The notes under the pieces were generated by a model that did not search any database, had not been told where the DNA came from, and saw nothing but the letters and a program-made list of their open reading frames with translations. From assembly GCF_015704895.1 (NCBI RefSeq), contig NZ_JADQWB010000005.1:186001-250000 (forward strand): a stretch of 64,000 bases of DNA. Reading direction: 5' to 3'. Below are positions 44,552-56,326 of the stretch, piece after piece. Within the stretch, counting starts at the first letter, position 1. Each line of letters opens with the position of its first letter. Both the position numbers and the translations under genes were made by a program. Origin of the DNA: Agrobacterium leguminum (lineage in GTDB: Bacteria > Pseudomonadota > Alphaproteobacteria > Rhizobiales > Rhizobiaceae).

Positions 44552-45661
44552 CTAGATCAAATCCAGCGTCATGACCACGGGGCAATGATCGGAAGCCTTC
44601 GGGCGATCCCAGCCGGTGCGGGGATAACGTTCGACCTCCTGCCCCGGCGGGAATATCGTCCGGAAAGGCTGTCCATTGCGAATGATTTCGGGAACATGCG
44701 TGGCGTTCGTCTCCGCCAGACGCGGGGACAGCCAGATATAGTCGAGCTGGCACAGATGCTGCTCCTGCGGCCCGCGTGAATGGTAAAGCGTCCAGCGATC
44801 CATGACATCACGGCGCATCATCGGATTGACCACGAAACCATCGGCCGAAAGGATATCGAGCGCGCTGCGCTCCTCTTCGACGGGCGTGAAGCTGTAACCG
44901 CTGCGCCTGTCGCCGGAAATCGCGACACGCTCCTGATAATCGTTCAGATCGCCGCAGATCGCGAAATTCTTGTTGCGGGTATTGCCCACACCCCAGCGGT
45001 TTTCAATGATACGGCGCACGGCCATGGCCTCCGCCTCACGGATCGGCATGGTGGCGATGCGGGCGTCGACGGCATCGCGGGCATTGGTCATGGATTTGAA
45101 ATGCGTGACGTAAAGCGTCAGCGGCTTGCCGCCGATCCTCAGATCGATTTCCAGGCAATCCCGTTTGAAAATCTTGTCGTCGATCTGGTTTGTGGCGGCA
45201 AGCGCGGGATTGAAGAGATCGAGATTGCGATAGGTCAGCGCCGCATGGCTCTTGATATCAACCACCTCGATCCTGTCGCCGTCCCGCGTCTCCTCGCGCA
45301 TGACGACGGCGACATCGATGCCGCGGCTGTCATTGCCCTCGACCAGATATTTCTGCAGGTAACCATTGCCGACCATGCGATAGAGATAGCCATATTCGAA
45401 GGCCTGCAGCGCGGCCATGTTGTCCACTTCCTGCAGGCAGAGAATATCGGCATCCGCATCGGCGATGGCGAGCGCCGAAAGCTGGCGCGTATCGTCTGTG
45501 GAAGAGACCATCCGCGCGCTTTCCAGCGCCTGATAGGTCGCCTCGTCCCTGATATCGAAAAGCTGGATCGCCCTGTCGCGCCGCGTCTGGTTGCGAAAGC
45601 CGGTGAAATCGAAACGGGTGAGGAGATTTTCGATATTGAAGGTGGCAAGCCGAAGCGACAT
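44552..45661 (-). CDS. Endonuclease/exonuclease/phosphatase-fold protein
   Basis: 369 residues, MSLRLATFNIENLLTRFDFT. Family motifs are present: ATFNIENL at the start, ILCLQEVDN with the catalytic Glu, NKNFAICGDLNDY, and SDHCPVVMTLD at the end. These residues bind Mg in the DNase I-like fold. Substrate is unknown. A second, distantly related member lies at 51997-53028. Confidence 0.88.
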   Translation of the reverse strand: MSLRLATFNIENLLTRFDFTGFRNQTRRDRAIQLFDIRDEATYQALESARMVSSTDDTRQLSALAIADADADILCLQEVDNMAALQAFEYGYLYRMVGNGYLQKYLVEGNDSRGIDVAVVMREETRDGDRIEVVDIKSHAALTYRNLDLFNPALAATNQIDDKIFKRDCLEIDLRIGGKPLTLYVTHFKSMTNARDAVDARIATMPIREAEAMAVRRIIENRWGVGNTRNKNFAICGDLNDYQERVAISGDRRSGYSFTPVEEERSALDILSADGFVVNPMMRRDVMDRWTLYHSRGPQEQHLCQLDYIWLSPRLAETNATHVPEIIRNGQPFRTIFPPGQEVERYPRTGWDRPKASDHCPVVMTLDLI

Positions 45662-45740
45662 GAATCAATCCCATTGCTACAGGGGAAGCTTAGCTGGTGT
45701 CGCGCCGCCTCGCCAGTAGCTAGGGCCACGTCCTTCACCC

Positions 45741-45859
45741 TCCCTCATTCCTGTGCTCGTCACAGGAATCCAGTCAGCCCAAGTCCTTGGGCTGAAAGGA
45801 CTCTTTTCGCCGCGCAGACGCGCGTCGGCTGGATCTCTGTGACAAGCACAGGGATGAGG
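45741..45859. repeat. 119-bp palindromic intergenic element, copy A
   Basis: Two 32-base arms are inverted repeats with a few mismatches (each arm has its own small hairpin, CCTGTG/CACAGG type) and flank a 55-base core that includes GACTCTTTT and CGCAGACGCG. A second element of the same length and core is at 57406-57524. It lies between an EEP gene and an ABC transporter gene. Confidence 0.8.
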
Positions 45860-45876
45860 GAAGTACACTTATCGCA

Positions 45877-46905
45877 CTAAAGCCGCCACGCCGCGCGAAT
45901 GGCCACCGGCAGACGGTCTCCGACGTCAACCGCTTCGCGCGAATAGGCTCTGAGCGCCTGCCCATCCGGCAGGTCGAGACGCAGGGCATAACGCTCGCCC
46001 TCGTAGAGAACCGAGGTGACGGTGCAGGCAATGCCCTCCGCATCCCGCACCACATCCTGCGGCCGCACGAGAATATCCGCCTGCGGCAATCGCCTGCCGC
46101 TCTCCATCGTTGCCCGAAGCTCTGCCCAATCAAGGTCGCGCGAAGCCCCTTCCGGCACCGGCAAGGTCAAGATCGCCCCCTGCCCCACCAGCGAGCCGAC
46201 CAGCCTGCCTTCGGGCCGCGCATAAAGCGCCGCCGGTGGCGCGACCTGCAACAGCTTGCCCTGCGACATCACGGCGACATCGGTTGCCAGCGCCATGGCT
46301 TCCGCCTGATCATGGGTGACATAGATCATCGTTGCGCCCGAGCGAATATGGAACTCGCGGAATGTCTCCTCCATCTCCTGCCGCAGATGCCGGTCGAGAT
46401 TGGCGAGCGGCTCGTCGAGCAGCACCACGTCGGGCTCGGTAACGAGGCAGCGGGCGAGCGCCACTCGCTGCCGCTGGCCACCGGACAATTCAGCGGGACG
46501 GCGATCGGCGAAGCTCTCGAGGCGGACGGCGGCAAGCGCCTGGCGCACCTTGTCACGATATTTCTCACCCGAAATACCGCGCACCTTCAAGGGATAACCG
46601 GCATTGTCGGCAACCGACATATGCGGCCACAGCGCATAGGACTGGAACACCATCGCCATGTTACGCCGCTCCGGCGGCACCATGCTGCCGGCATCGGCCA
46701 GCACCCGCTCGCCGAGCAGGATGGAACCGTCAGTCGGCTGTTCGAAACCGGCGATCATGCGCAGCACCGTCGTCTTGCCGCAGCCGGAAGGGCCGAGCAG
46801 AGCGAGAAAACCGCCGTCACGCACCGTCAGCGACACATCGTCCACGGCTGGTTTCGAACCGGCACCGAAACTTTTCGACAGGCGGTTGAGGATCAGTTTC
46901 GCCAA
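45877..46905 (-). CDS. ABC transporter ATP-binding protein (iron/polyamine type)
   Basis: 342 residues. Walker A is GPSGCGKTTV, the signature LSGGQRQRVAL, Walker B VVLLDEPLANLD, and the H-loop is in MIYVTHDQAEAM. A C-terminal TOBE-like domain of about 100 residues follows, as in FbpC/PotA-type importers. Its start overlaps the end of the permease gene by 13 bases, so they are translationally coupled. Confidence 0.93.
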   Translation of the reverse strand: MAKLILNRLSKSFGAGSKPAVDDVSLTVRDGGFLALLGPSGCGKTTVLRMIAGFEQPTDGSILLGERVLADAGSMVPPERRNMAMVFQSYALWPHMSVADNAGYPLKVRGISGEKYRDKVRQALAAVRLESFADRRPAELSGGQRQRVALARCLVTEPDVVLLDEPLANLDRHLRQEMEETFREFHIRSGATMIYVTHDQAEAMALATDVAVMSQGKLLQVAPPAALYARPEGRLVGSLVGQGAILTLPVPEGASRDLDWAELRATMESGRRLPQADILVRPQDVVRDAEGIACTVTSVLYEGERYALRLDLPDGQALRAYSREAVDVGDRLPVAIRAAWRL

Positions 46906-48587
46906 GGGACCACTCCTTTCGGCAGATAGCGCCCCAGAATTTCCAGCAGAGCCATGAGGAAAATCACCATGATGACGACAAGCACCGAAAGTGCGGAGGC
47001 AAGATCGAAGCTGCCGCTGTCATCGAGATTGTAGATAAGCACGCCGAGCGTCTGGGTGCCGGCCGACCACAGCAGCGCCGAGACCGTCAGCTCGTTGCAG
47101 GCGATGAGGAAAACGAGGATGACCGAAGCCCCCGCCGCAGGCCCGACCAGCGGCAGGATGATATCCTTCAACCGTCGCCAGAAACCGGCGCCGGACAGCC
47201 GCGCCGCCTCCTCCAGTGACGGATCGAATTGCAGGAAGGCGCTGACCATGGGTTTCAGGCTGACGGCGAAGAAGGAGGAGAAATAGGCGAGCAGAATGAT
47301 CCAGATCGTGCCGTAGAGCGTGATGCCGACAAGCGGAATGGGAGCCGCGAAAAGCAGCACGAAGGAAACGGAAATCACCACCCCCGGAAGCGCATAGGGA
47401 ATATCCACCAGCGCCGAGAGCAGGAACATGAAGCGGCTTTTGCCGCGCACCAGGAAATAGGCCGTCAGCACCGTCACCGCCAGCAGGCAAAGCGAGGTGG
47501 CGGTCGCTAGGAACAACGAGTTGCGGAAGGCGGTACGCGTCACGCTCTGGCGGTAAAGCAATTCCTCATAGGCATGCAGCGTCGCGGTCTTGAGGCTGAG
47601 CGGCACGCCATAAGCAGGCGCGAGCGAGCTTGCCACCAGTGCCGCGAGCGGCGCCACCAGCATGAAGAACAGCACGAGCCACAGGGCAAACTCTGCCGGG
47701 GCCCGCCAGCGCGCCAGCCCGAAGGTCGCGGCCTTGCCGGAAAGACCGATGATGCGATAATCCCTGCCCTTCATCGCCCGTTCCTGAAGCGCAAGCCCGG
47801 CCACGGAGATGATGGCGATCATGGTGGAGAGAATGGCGATATCGCCGAAGGTGCTGGTGCCGAAACTGGCAAAACGGCTGTAGATCAGCGTCGGCAGGGT
47901 GAAGATCGAGGCTGGAATGCCGAGGATCGCCGGAATGCCGAAATTGCCCACACTGGAGACGAAAGAGATCGCCGCCCCGGCGATCAGCCCCGGCGTCGAC
48001 AGCGGCAGGATGATATCGAATAGCACGCGGCGCGGCGACGCGCCGGAAAGCTTGGCTGCCTCGATGCCGTCCTGCGGCAAGGCGAGCAGACCGGCGCGCA
48101 GCGACAGATAGACGAGCGGCGCATGCTGCACGCCGAGCAGAAGCGCGATGCCCGCAATCGAATAAAGCGGCTGCGGCGATCCCATCGGCGGCGCAAGGCC
48201 AATCGCCTTCAACAGTGTACTCGAGGGACCGGTCATGCCGATCCACGACAGCGCCGTCACCTGCGGCGGGATCATCATGGGCAGCATGAACAGGAAGCTC
48301 AGGATCGACTTGCCGCGGATGTCGCAAAGCGTCAGCGAAAGCGCGAAGGCGCCGCCGATGCCGAGCGAAATCAGCATGCCGAAAAACGATGTGGAGAGCG
48401 TGTTCAGCGCCGCATCCCAAAGGGCCGGATCGGCGAGAAGTCGCCATATGTCACCATTAAGTGACGATATGATGCCGGTATAGGCGAGCCGCCCGAGCGG
48501 CAGGGCGCTGAGCGCAAAAACAACGCTGACCACAAAAGGAAACAGCCAGCGCGGCTGGCTGTTTCCATAGGCATTGGAACGGGACAT
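46893..48587 (-). CDS. ABC transporter permease, two fused domains (FbpB type)
   Basis: 564 residues with about twelve helices and two binding-protein-dependent permease modules. Each has an EAA-like loop: GIEAAKLSGASPRRVLFDII and LEEAARLSGAGFWRRLKDII. The fusion of both permease halves in one chain is typical of ferric-iron FbpB/SfuB importers. It starts 9 bases after the binding-protein stop. Confidence 0.93.
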   Translation of the reverse strand: MSRSNAYGNSQPRWLFPFVVSVVFALSALPLGRLAYTGIISSLNGDIWRLLADPALWDAALNTLSTSFFGMLISLGIGGAFALSLTLCDIRGKSILSFLFMLPMMIPPQVTALSWIGMTGPSSTLLKAIGLAPPMGSPQPLYSIAGIALLLGVQHAPLVYLSLRAGLLALPQDGIEAAKLSGASPRRVLFDIILPLSTPGLIAGAAISFVSSVGNFGIPAILGIPASIFTLPTLIYSRFASFGTSTFGDIAILSTMIAIISVAGLALQERAMKGRDYRIIGLSGKAATFGLARWRAPAEFALWLVLFFMLVAPLAALVASSLAPAYGVPLSLKTATLHAYEELLYRQSVTRTAFRNSLFLATATSLCLLAVTVLTAYFLVRGKSRFMFLLSALVDIPYALPGVVISVSFVLLFAAPIPLVGITLYGTIWIILLAYFSSFFAVSLKPMVSAFLQFDPSLEEAARLSGAGFWRRLKDIILPLVGPAAGASVILVFLIACNELTVSALLWSAGTQTLGVLIYNLDDSGSFDLASALSVLVVIMVIFLMALLEILGRYLPKGVVPWRN

Positions 48588-48596
48588 GCCGCTATA

Positions 48597-49580
48597 TCAG
48601 CCCTTGGAGCCGAAGATGTCGGAGAAGGTCTTCAGATCCTGTTCGGAATTCTTCAGCGCATCGGCAGCGTTGAGCGGCAGAACCTTGATCTTGTCGCGGG
48701 CCGGGAAACCTTCCGGCATACCGGCATCGGCACGAACCGGGATGTAACCGAGCTTGACGAAGCCCTGCTGGCCCTTTTCGGACAGCACGTAATCGACGAA
48801 CTTCTTCGCCGCTTCCTCATGCTTGGTGCCCTTGATGATCGCAACCGGCTCGGTGACGGCCGAAACGCCCTCTTCCGGGAAGACGAACTCAACCGGCGCG
48901 CCCTTGGCCTTTTCGCGGATCGGCATGTAATCGACAACCACGCCATAGGCCTTTTCGCCCGATGCAACGGACTTCAGAACCGCGCCGTTGCCGCCGCCGG
49001 CAATGGCTTCATTGGTCTTAAGCTGCTTGTAATAATCCCAGCCGAGATCCTTAACGGCGGCGAGCGTCTGTGCATGGATCAGCGCCGCACCCGAGGTCAG
49101 CGGGCTCGGCATGGTCACCAGACCCTTGGCTTCCGCCTTGGCCAGATCCTTCCAGCTCGTCGGCTTCATCGCGGCGGCTGTGTTGTACATGATGCCGGTG
49201 GTGATGAGCTTGGTGGAATAATAGAAGCCGTCCGCATCGTAGAGCGAGGCGTCGATATTCTTGGCTTCCGCGGACTTGTGGGCGAGAAGCTGGCCAGCCT
49301 GCTTCATACGCTCCAGCGTCACGGTATCGGCGATCAGCAGCACGTCGGCAACCGGATTGCCGGCATTGATCTCGGCCATCAGCTTGGCCATGATCTTCGG
49401 CGTTCCATCACGCACCCATTCAACCTCGAGACCGGGATTGGCGGCCTTGAAACCATCAACGGTCGCCTGCGCGTCCTCGTTGGGCTGGCTGGTGTAAAGC
49501 ACCAGATCGGCGGCATTGGCGGCGGTGGCGATGAAGCCGAGCGATACGATGGCGGTGAAAGCGGAGAGCAGCGTTTTCAT
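48597..49580 (-). CDS. ABC transporter periplasmic substrate-binding protein
   Basis: 327 residues. A signal peptide ends TAANA, then ADLVLYTSQPNEDAQATVDG, the class of Fe(III)/2-aminoethylphosphonate-type solute-binding proteins (AfuA/FbpA cluster). With the fused permease and FbpC-like ATPase it makes a complete importer. Iron is my first guess; phosphonate or a polyamine is possible. No clear iron-box operator was found upstream, only CATG repeats near 49617-49632. Confidence 0.9.
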   Translation of the reverse strand: MKTLLSAFTAIVSLGFIATAANAADLVLYTSQPNEDAQATVDGFKAANPGLEVEWVRDGTPKIMAKLMAEINAGNPVADVLLIADTVTLERMKQAGQLLAHKSAEAKNIDASLYDADGFYYSTKLITTGIMYNTAAAMKPTSWKDLAKAEAKGLVTMPSPLTSGAALIHAQTLAAVKDLGWDYYKQLKTNEAIAGGGNGAVLKSVASGEKAYGVVVDYMPIREKAKGAPVEFVFPEEGVSAVTEPVAIIKGTKHEEAAKKFVDYVLSEKGQQGFVKLGYIPVRADAGMPEGFPARDKIKVLPLNAADALKNSEQDLKTFSDIFGSKG

Positions 49581-49723
49581 GGGTCCAGTCCCTGTTGTTT
49601 GGTGGGACCGCTAAAACATGATTGCATAACATGTATGTGACAGGCAGGATTTTTGGGGTGGGATCGCTCCAACGTTGAGAGCAACGGGCGGAAGAACGCA
49701 AGTTCTCTTAGAGGCTGGGGCAT

Positions 49724-49879
49724 ACCCCCCTCTGCCCTGCCGGGCATCTCCCCCACAAGGGGGGAGATCGGCAAGAAGCCCTCTCATCGCTTCATTCTCA
49801 AGCATCGAGATGGGCGAGACCTTTCCACAGGTCGATCTCCCCCCTTGTGGGGGAGATGTCCGGCAGGACAGAGGGGGGT
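49724..49879. repeat. 156-bp inverted-repeat element, copy 1
   Basis: 47-base terminal inverted repeats, with two mismatches, begin ACCCCCCTCTG. Each arm has an inner palindrome (ATCTCCCCC and GGGGGAGAT). The 62-base centre is related to that of the second copy at 55019-55174 when one is inverted. It fills most of the 337-base gap 49581-49917, which otherwise has only the ABC operon promoter region. Confidence 0.9.
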
Positions 49880-49917
49880 GAAGCCACACCCTCCATCACT
49901 GCCGAGAACCGCCGCCT

Positions 49918-51162
49918 TCAAATCGCCGGCAGCGCCTCACCCGTTTCCGCCTGCGCCGTTGCGATCAACCGGCCAAGCCGCTTCATGCCTTCCTCGATCA
50001 TCGCCTCGTTGGCGCAGGAGAAGCTGATGCGCAGCGTATTCGTGCCGGAGCCATCCGCGAAGAAAGCGCGACCGGGAACGAAGGCCACCTTTTCCGTGGC
50101 GATGGATTTCGCCAGCAACGCCGCGCCATCCATTCCCTCAGGCAACGTCACCCAGATGAACATGCCACCTTCCGGCTTCGTCCAGCGCGTGCCCTTCGGC
50201 ATGTATCTGTCGAGCGCGGCCAGCATCGCGTCGCGGCGGGCGCTGTAAGCGGCCTTGATCTTGGCGACCTGCTTGTCGAAGCCGCGCGAGGCAACACGTT
50301 CGATGGCGATCTGGTTGATGGTGGAGGAATGCAGGTCGGCGGCCTGCTTCATCAGCACCAGCTTGCGGATGACCGGCGCGGAAGCGACGATGTAACCGAC
50401 GCGAAGGCCGGGTGCCAGCGTCTTCGAAAAGCTGCCGCAATAGATGGTGCGGGTGTTCTCAATGCCGCCCGAGCGGGCGATATCGAGCGCCATGATCGGC
50501 GGAACAGCTTCGCCATCGTAACGCAGCGACTGATAGGCGGCATCTTCGATGACGGCGATATCCAGCTCATCGGCCAGCGCCAGAACCTTTTCGCGGCCGG
50601 CCAGATCGACGGTTTCGCCGGTCGGGTTGGAGAAATCGGCCGAGAGATAAGCGAACTTCACCGCACCGCCGAGCTTGGCGGCGGTTTCGCGGTAGGCCTC
50701 CGGCGTGCGGTTACCGCCCGGATTGAGCTGGTCGTAATTCGGCTCATAGGCGTTGAAGGCGGAAAGCGCGCCAAGATAGGTCGGCCAGGTGACCAGCGCC
50801 GTATCCTTCGGCGACAGGAACAGCTTGCCGAGATAATCGAGACCCTGCTGCGAACCGGAAACGATGAAGACATTGTCGGCGGTGCAGTCGATGCCGATCT
50901 CTGCCATTTCGCCTGCCAGCCATTCGCGTAGCGGCTTGTAACCTTCGCTCACCGAATATTGCAGCGCCGAGTTTACCTGCGAACCCGAAAAAATTTCCGC
51001 ATAAGCCTGCTGGAACTCCTCTGCGGGGAAAAGAGCCGGGTCCGGAATACCGCCGGCAAAGGAGATGATATCGGGCTGCTCGAGCAGCTTCAGCAACTCA
51101 CGGATTTCGGACGCTTTCATGCGCGAAGAGCGCGTGGCGAAAATTTGTTCCCAATTGAGCAT
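49918..51162 (-). CDS. PLP-dependent aminotransferase (class I/II, LysN-like)
   Basis: 414 residues, MLNWEQIFATRSSRMKASEI. Fold-type I pattern: substrate loop ISFAGGIPDPALFP, DFSNPTGETVD, and the PLP lysine in GSFSKTLAPGLRVGY. It resembles 2-aminoadipate/aromatic aminotransferases of the MocR-like branch but has no DNA-binding domain. Amino donor and acceptor cannot be deduced. It is divergent from the FucU-type gene, with 273 non-coding bases between them. Confidence 0.9.
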   Translation of the reverse strand: MLNWEQIFATRSSRMKASEIRELLKLLEQPDIISFAGGIPDPALFPAEEFQQAYAEIFSGSQVNSALQYSVSEGYKPLREWLAGEMAEIGIDCTADNVFIVSGSQQGLDYLGKLFLSPKDTALVTWPTYLGALSAFNAYEPNYDQLNPGGNRTPEAYRETAAKLGGAVKFAYLSADFSNPTGETVDLAGREKVLALADELDIAVIEDAAYQSLRYDGEAVPPIMALDIARSGGIENTRTIYCGSFSKTLAPGLRVGYIVASAPVIRKLVLMKQAADLHSSTINQIAIERVASRGFDKQVAKIKAAYSARRDAMLAALDRYMPKGTRWTKPEGGMFIWVTLPEGMDGAALLAKSIATEKVAFVPGRAFFADGSGTNTLRISFSCANEAMIEEGMKRLGRLIATAQAETGEALPAI

Positions 51163-51435
51163 GGGTACGTTTCCTCTTGTGTCGTTTTTATGCGTGCATC
51201 TTTACAGAAATGTCGATACGTCAGCAATACTGACTTATCAGTTTTTCGAATTATTTCTGCCTCCCTGCACCTTGCCCGCAACCGACCTGCCTCGAGGCCC
51301 GATTTTGCGGACAAAGCCAAATACACCCTTGCGCAAAGCTTCACAATCACACCTTTGCGATTGACGCGGCATGGTTTTCCAGCTGGATTGCGCGCGCGCC
51401 GCAACACGGCGAAAGCATCATGGGAGTTTGACGAC

Positions 51436-51888
51436 ATGCTGAAAAATATCGACCCGGCACTGAATGCCGATGTCCTGCACGCGCTGCGCGCCATGGGTCA
51501 CGGCGATACGCTGGTGATCTCCGACACCAACTTCCCCTCCGATTCGGTTGCCCGCCACACGACCGTCGGCAAGGTGCTGCATATCGACAACGTCTCCGCA
51601 GCTCGCGCCATGAAGGCGATCCTCTCCGTCCTGCCGCTCGACACGCCGCTGCAGCCTTCCGTCGGCCGCATGGAAGTAATGGGCGCGCCGGATCAGCTGG
51701 AGCCGGTACAGCTGGAAGTGCAGAAGGAAATCGACGCGGCGGAGGGAAAATCCGCGCCCATGTATGGCATCGAGCGCTTCGCCTTCTACGAACAGGCGAA
51801 AAAAGCCTATTGCGTCATCACCACGGGCGAAACCCGGTTTTATGGCTGCTTCCTTCTGACGAAGGGTGTCATCCCGCCGGCGACGTAA
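51436..51888 (+). CDS. RbsD/FucU family sugar mutarotase
   Basis: 150 residues from MLKNIDPALNADVLHALRAM; GGGAG is upstream. The conserved GHGDTLVISDTNFP holds the catalytic His and Asp of L-fucose mutarotase/RbsD. Ending ERFAFYEQAKKAYCVITTGE and YGCFLLTKGV fits FucU better than RbsD. It interconverts sugar anomers; the particular sugar is inferred. No sugar transporter gene is adjacent. Confidence 0.9.
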   Translation: MLKNIDPALNADVLHALRAMGHGDTLVISDTNFPSDSVARHTTVGKVLHIDNVSAARAMKAILSVLPLDTPLQPSVGRMEVMGAPDQLEPVQLEVQKEIDAAEGKSAPMYGIERFAFYEQAKKAYCVITTGETRFYGCFLLTKGVIPPAT

Positions 51889-51996
51889 GGCCAAAAACGG
51901 GAAAATTGCGCCGGCCGCCCACCTTCATGACAATTTCAAGTTGTTATGGCAAAAACTTCCACTAGGCTTGAAAAACCAACCGGAGGTGTGCGGATC

Positions 51997-53028
51997 ATGA
52001 CCCAATATGTCCTGGCGTTCTGGAATGTCGAAAACCTGTTTGCGCCGGAGGGTTATCCGGCGCGTGAGCCGTGGATTGCCGAACGGCTGAAGAACGATCT
52101 GAAAGGCTGGACCGAGGACCTGTTCAAAACCAAGGTCAAGCAGCTCGGTCTGATCATAAGCCAGATCGGCGGCGCGGGACCGGATCTGCTCGGTGTGTGC
52201 GAAGTCGAGAACCGTTTCGTTCTGGAGACGCTGGCAGAACATCTGAACGACCTCATGCCCGCGCGCTCTTATCGTGTCGTGCATGCCGATTCCAGCAAGG
52301 ACCAGCGCGGCATCGATACCGCCTTCATCTATGACAGCAAAAAGCTGCTGATCAACGAGAACGAGATTTTCAGCCATTTCGTGATGCGCCGCACCGGCAC
52401 GCGCGACATTACACAATGCACCTTCATCACCAAGGGCGGCCGCCAGCTTATCGCGCTCTCCAACCACTGGCCGTCGCGCTCTGGCGGCGCGGTGGAAAGC
52501 GCCGGTTTTCGCATGACGGCCGGTGAAACGCTGGGCTACTGGCATCAGCGTATCAGGGAAGAGAAAGGCAACGACATCGCCGTCATCGCCTTCGGCGACT
52601 TCAACGACGATCCTTCCGATGCCTCGCTGCGCTACCACGCCAATTCCACCCGCGAGCGCGACGATGTCGAAAACTCGCATTCGGCCATGTTCTACAATCT
52701 AACCTGGAATTACCTGCGCCAGCCGGTGGTCGATTCCGTCGGCACGGCAAGAACGATCTACGGCACGCTCTATTTCAACGGCGATGCCAATATCTTCGAT
52801 CAGATCCTCGTTTCCCGATCGCTTCTGACCGGCAGCAGCGGCTTCAAGGCGCGTGAGGAGACGGCAAAAATCGAAGCCATTGCCGCCATGGTCAGCCACA
52901 GCAAGAATGAGGGGCCGATCCGCTTCGGCCTGTCGAAAGGCGATGCGGTCAAAAACGTCAATCTCGGCGGTTTTTCCGATCACTTCCCCGTTTCGGTGGT
53001 TGTCGAGGAAGACGACACCATCGTTTGA
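51997..53028 (+). CDS. Endonuclease/exonuclease/phosphatase-fold protein
   Basis: 343 residues from [15 protein letters not shown] at 51997, with GGAGG at good spacing. Motifs [17 protein letters not shown] (catalytic Glu), [15 protein letters not shown] and a late [10 protein letters not shown] mark the DNase I-like metal-dependent fold. It is larger than typical AP endonucleases; substrate unknown. It ends at a bidirectional terminator facing ilvC. Confidence 0.88.
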   Translation: MTQYVLAFWNVENLFAPEGYPAREPWIAERLKNDLKGWTEDLFKTKVKQLGLIISQIGGAGPDLLGVCEVENRFVLETLAEHLNDLMPARSYRVVHADSSKDQRGIDTAFIYDSKKLLINENEIFSHFVMRRTGTRDITQCTFITKGGRQLIALSNHWPSRSGGAVESAGFRMTAGETLGYWHQRIREEKGNDIAVIAFGDFNDDPSDASLRYHANSTRERDDVENSHSAMFYNLTWNYLRQPVVDSVGTARTIYGTLYFNGDANIFDQILVSRSLLTGSSGFKAREETAKIEAIAAMVSHSKNEGPIRFGLSKGDAVKNVNLGGFSDHFPVSVVVEEDDTIV

Positions 53029-53046
53029 TAGCACATCGAAAACAAA

Positions 53047-53072
53047 AAGGCCGGAGCTTTCGCTCCGGCCTT
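53047..53072. terminator. Bidirectional terminator between EEP gene and ilvC
   Basis: 11-bp perfect stem AAGGCCGGAGC with GCTCCGGCCTT and a TTTC loop, flanked by A- and T-runs. Confidence 0.9.
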
Positions 53073-53097
53073 CCTATTCTCTACCAGTCAATGAAGC

Positions 53098-54820
<1,723 letters not shown>

Positions 54821-54848
54821 GTCTTTCCACTCCAGGGGCTCGATTAAT

Positions 54849-54862
54849 GTACCGTACGGTAC
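54849..54862. promoter_or_regulatory. Probable operator of the TetR regulator
   Basis: GTACCGTACGGTAC is a perfect 14-base palindrome 29 bases before the tetR-type start, where a dimer of dimers could bind. Confidence 0.7.
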
Positions 54863-55018
54863 GGTTCGAGCGCCATTTAAGCGGAGGCTGCTTGCCCGTC
54901 AAGCGGATTCTTCGGGGGAGGATGAGAATTGACGCGGTGCCCCGGAGTATGACTGCAAGCTTGAGGTGAACCTCCAGGGAATTTTGCGTGGATAGCAGAC
55001 CGAGGTGGGCGGGGCTTC

Positions 55019-55174
55019 ACCCCCCTCTGCCCTGCCGGGCATCTCCCCCTCAAGGGGGGAGATCGACTCGTGGTTGGGTCTCGCCCATCTCAACGTTTGC
55101 GAATGGAGCGGTGGTAGGGCCTCATGCCGATCTCCCCCCTTGAGGGGGAGATGCCCGGCAGGGCAGAGGGGGGT
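55019..55174. repeat. 156-bp inverted-repeat element, copy 2
   Basis: Identical length to copy 1 at 49724-49879. The 47-base terminal arms are perfect inverted repeats, starting ACCCCCCTCTG. The central 62 bases match copy 1 in the reverse orientation (for example GAGATGGGCGAGACC). It lies in the 408-base gene-free gap 54821-55228. Confidence 0.92.
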
Positions 55175-55228
55175 AAGCCCCACGCGCCTCAGTCCGCTAT
55201 CAATAAACAACCTTCCCAAAGACCCAAT

Positions 55229-56137
55229 CTACCCAGCCGCACTGATCTCCCGCGATGCATCGATATCCCGCGACGGCGATAGTCCGTAAAAGCGGCTATA
55301 TTCGCGGCTGAACTGCGACGGGCTCTGATAACCGACGCGATGGCCGGCGGTGCCCGCATCCAGCCGCTCCAGCAGCATCAGCCGCCGCGCCTCATGCAGG
55401 CGCAGCTGCTTCTGGTACTGAACCGGCGTCATGGCCGTGATCGTCTTGAAGTGATGGTGGAAGGACGAGACGCTCATGCCGATATGATCGGCGAGATCCT
55501 CGATGCGCAGCTGGCGTGCGAAATTCGCGCGCAGCCAGGTAATGGCGCGGGCGATGCGGTTGCCATGGCTGCCGGCCGCGATGATGTTCATAAGCTGTCC
55601 GCCGGCCGGCCCGGTCAGAATGCGGTAGAGGATTTCCTGTTCGATCAGCGGCGCCATGGCAGCAATATCCGTCGGACGGTCGAGCAGGCGCAACAGGCGG
55701 ATGGCCGCGTCGAGAAGTTCCGGCGTGGCCGTATTGACGACGATGCCGCGCTGGGCGTTCGCCGGCTCGGCGGGCGGATCGATGGGCACACGCCGCATGA
55801 GATCGAGCAGCTTTTCGCTGTCGATGGCAAGCGCGATGCAGAAATGCGGCACCTCCCTGCTCGCCTCCACCACCCGCCACGCTACCGGCAGGTCAAGCGA
55901 GGTCAGGAGATAATCCCCCGCGCCATAATTGATGGTGTCGGTTCCCAGCTGAACGCTTTTCGAACCCTGGATCACCAGCGCGAGACAGGGGCGATAGCTG
56001 CCGTGGCATGGGGCGCTCGGCGTCGTACGCCGGCTGATGCCGAGGGAGTCGATTGCCGTCTGTACCTCGCCGTCCTGGGTGGCATGCCGCGCGGCGATGG
56101 AGGCGATCTCCTGATAGACATTAAACGGCAAGGACAT
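55229..56137 (-). CDS. AraC family regulator (YqhC-like)
   Basis: 302 residues. The N-terminal AraC_N domain holds [20 protein letters not shown] and the C-terminal two HTHs are clear ([20 protein letters not shown] and [17 protein letters not shown]). E. coli YqhC has this architecture and activates the aldehyde reductase gene yqhD. Here the gene is divergent from an alcohol dehydrogenase at 56327, so an aldehyde-responsive activator is a reasonable inference. Confidence 0.92.
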   Translation of the reverse strand: MSLPFNVYQEIASIAARHATQDGEVQTAIDSLGISRRTTPSAPCHGSYRPCLALVIQGSKSVQLGTDTINYGAGDYLLTSLDLPVAWRVVEASREVPHFCIALAIDSEKLLDLMRRVPIDPPAEPANAQRGIVVNTATPELLDAAIRLLRLLDRPTDIAAMAPLIEQEILYRILTGPAGGQLMNIIAAGSHGNRIARAITWLRANFARQLRIEDLADHIGMSVSSFHHHFKTITAMTPVQYQKQLRLHEARRLMLLERLDAGTAGHRVGYQSPSQFSREYSRFYGLSPSRDIDASREISAAG

Positions 56138-56326
56138 AGGGGAAATCCCTTAACTGAAGGAAGAGATGCGGCTGATGTCTTTTATCTAGAAAGCCGCACG
56201 GCCCGCGCAAAGAGTGCGCCACCATATTTTTGCAGGATCGTGCAAAAAGCTCGGAGGATCGCTCTAACGCCGCCTCGCGCTTCCATCGCATATTCCGTCG
56301 TCCCCAACTCCCGAAAGGATATTCAG

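Noticed and set aside
49581-49660. Iron-responsive operator before the ABC importer
   Set aside because: Only short CATG repeats are seen; no convincing RirA, Irr or Fur-type box could be recognised.
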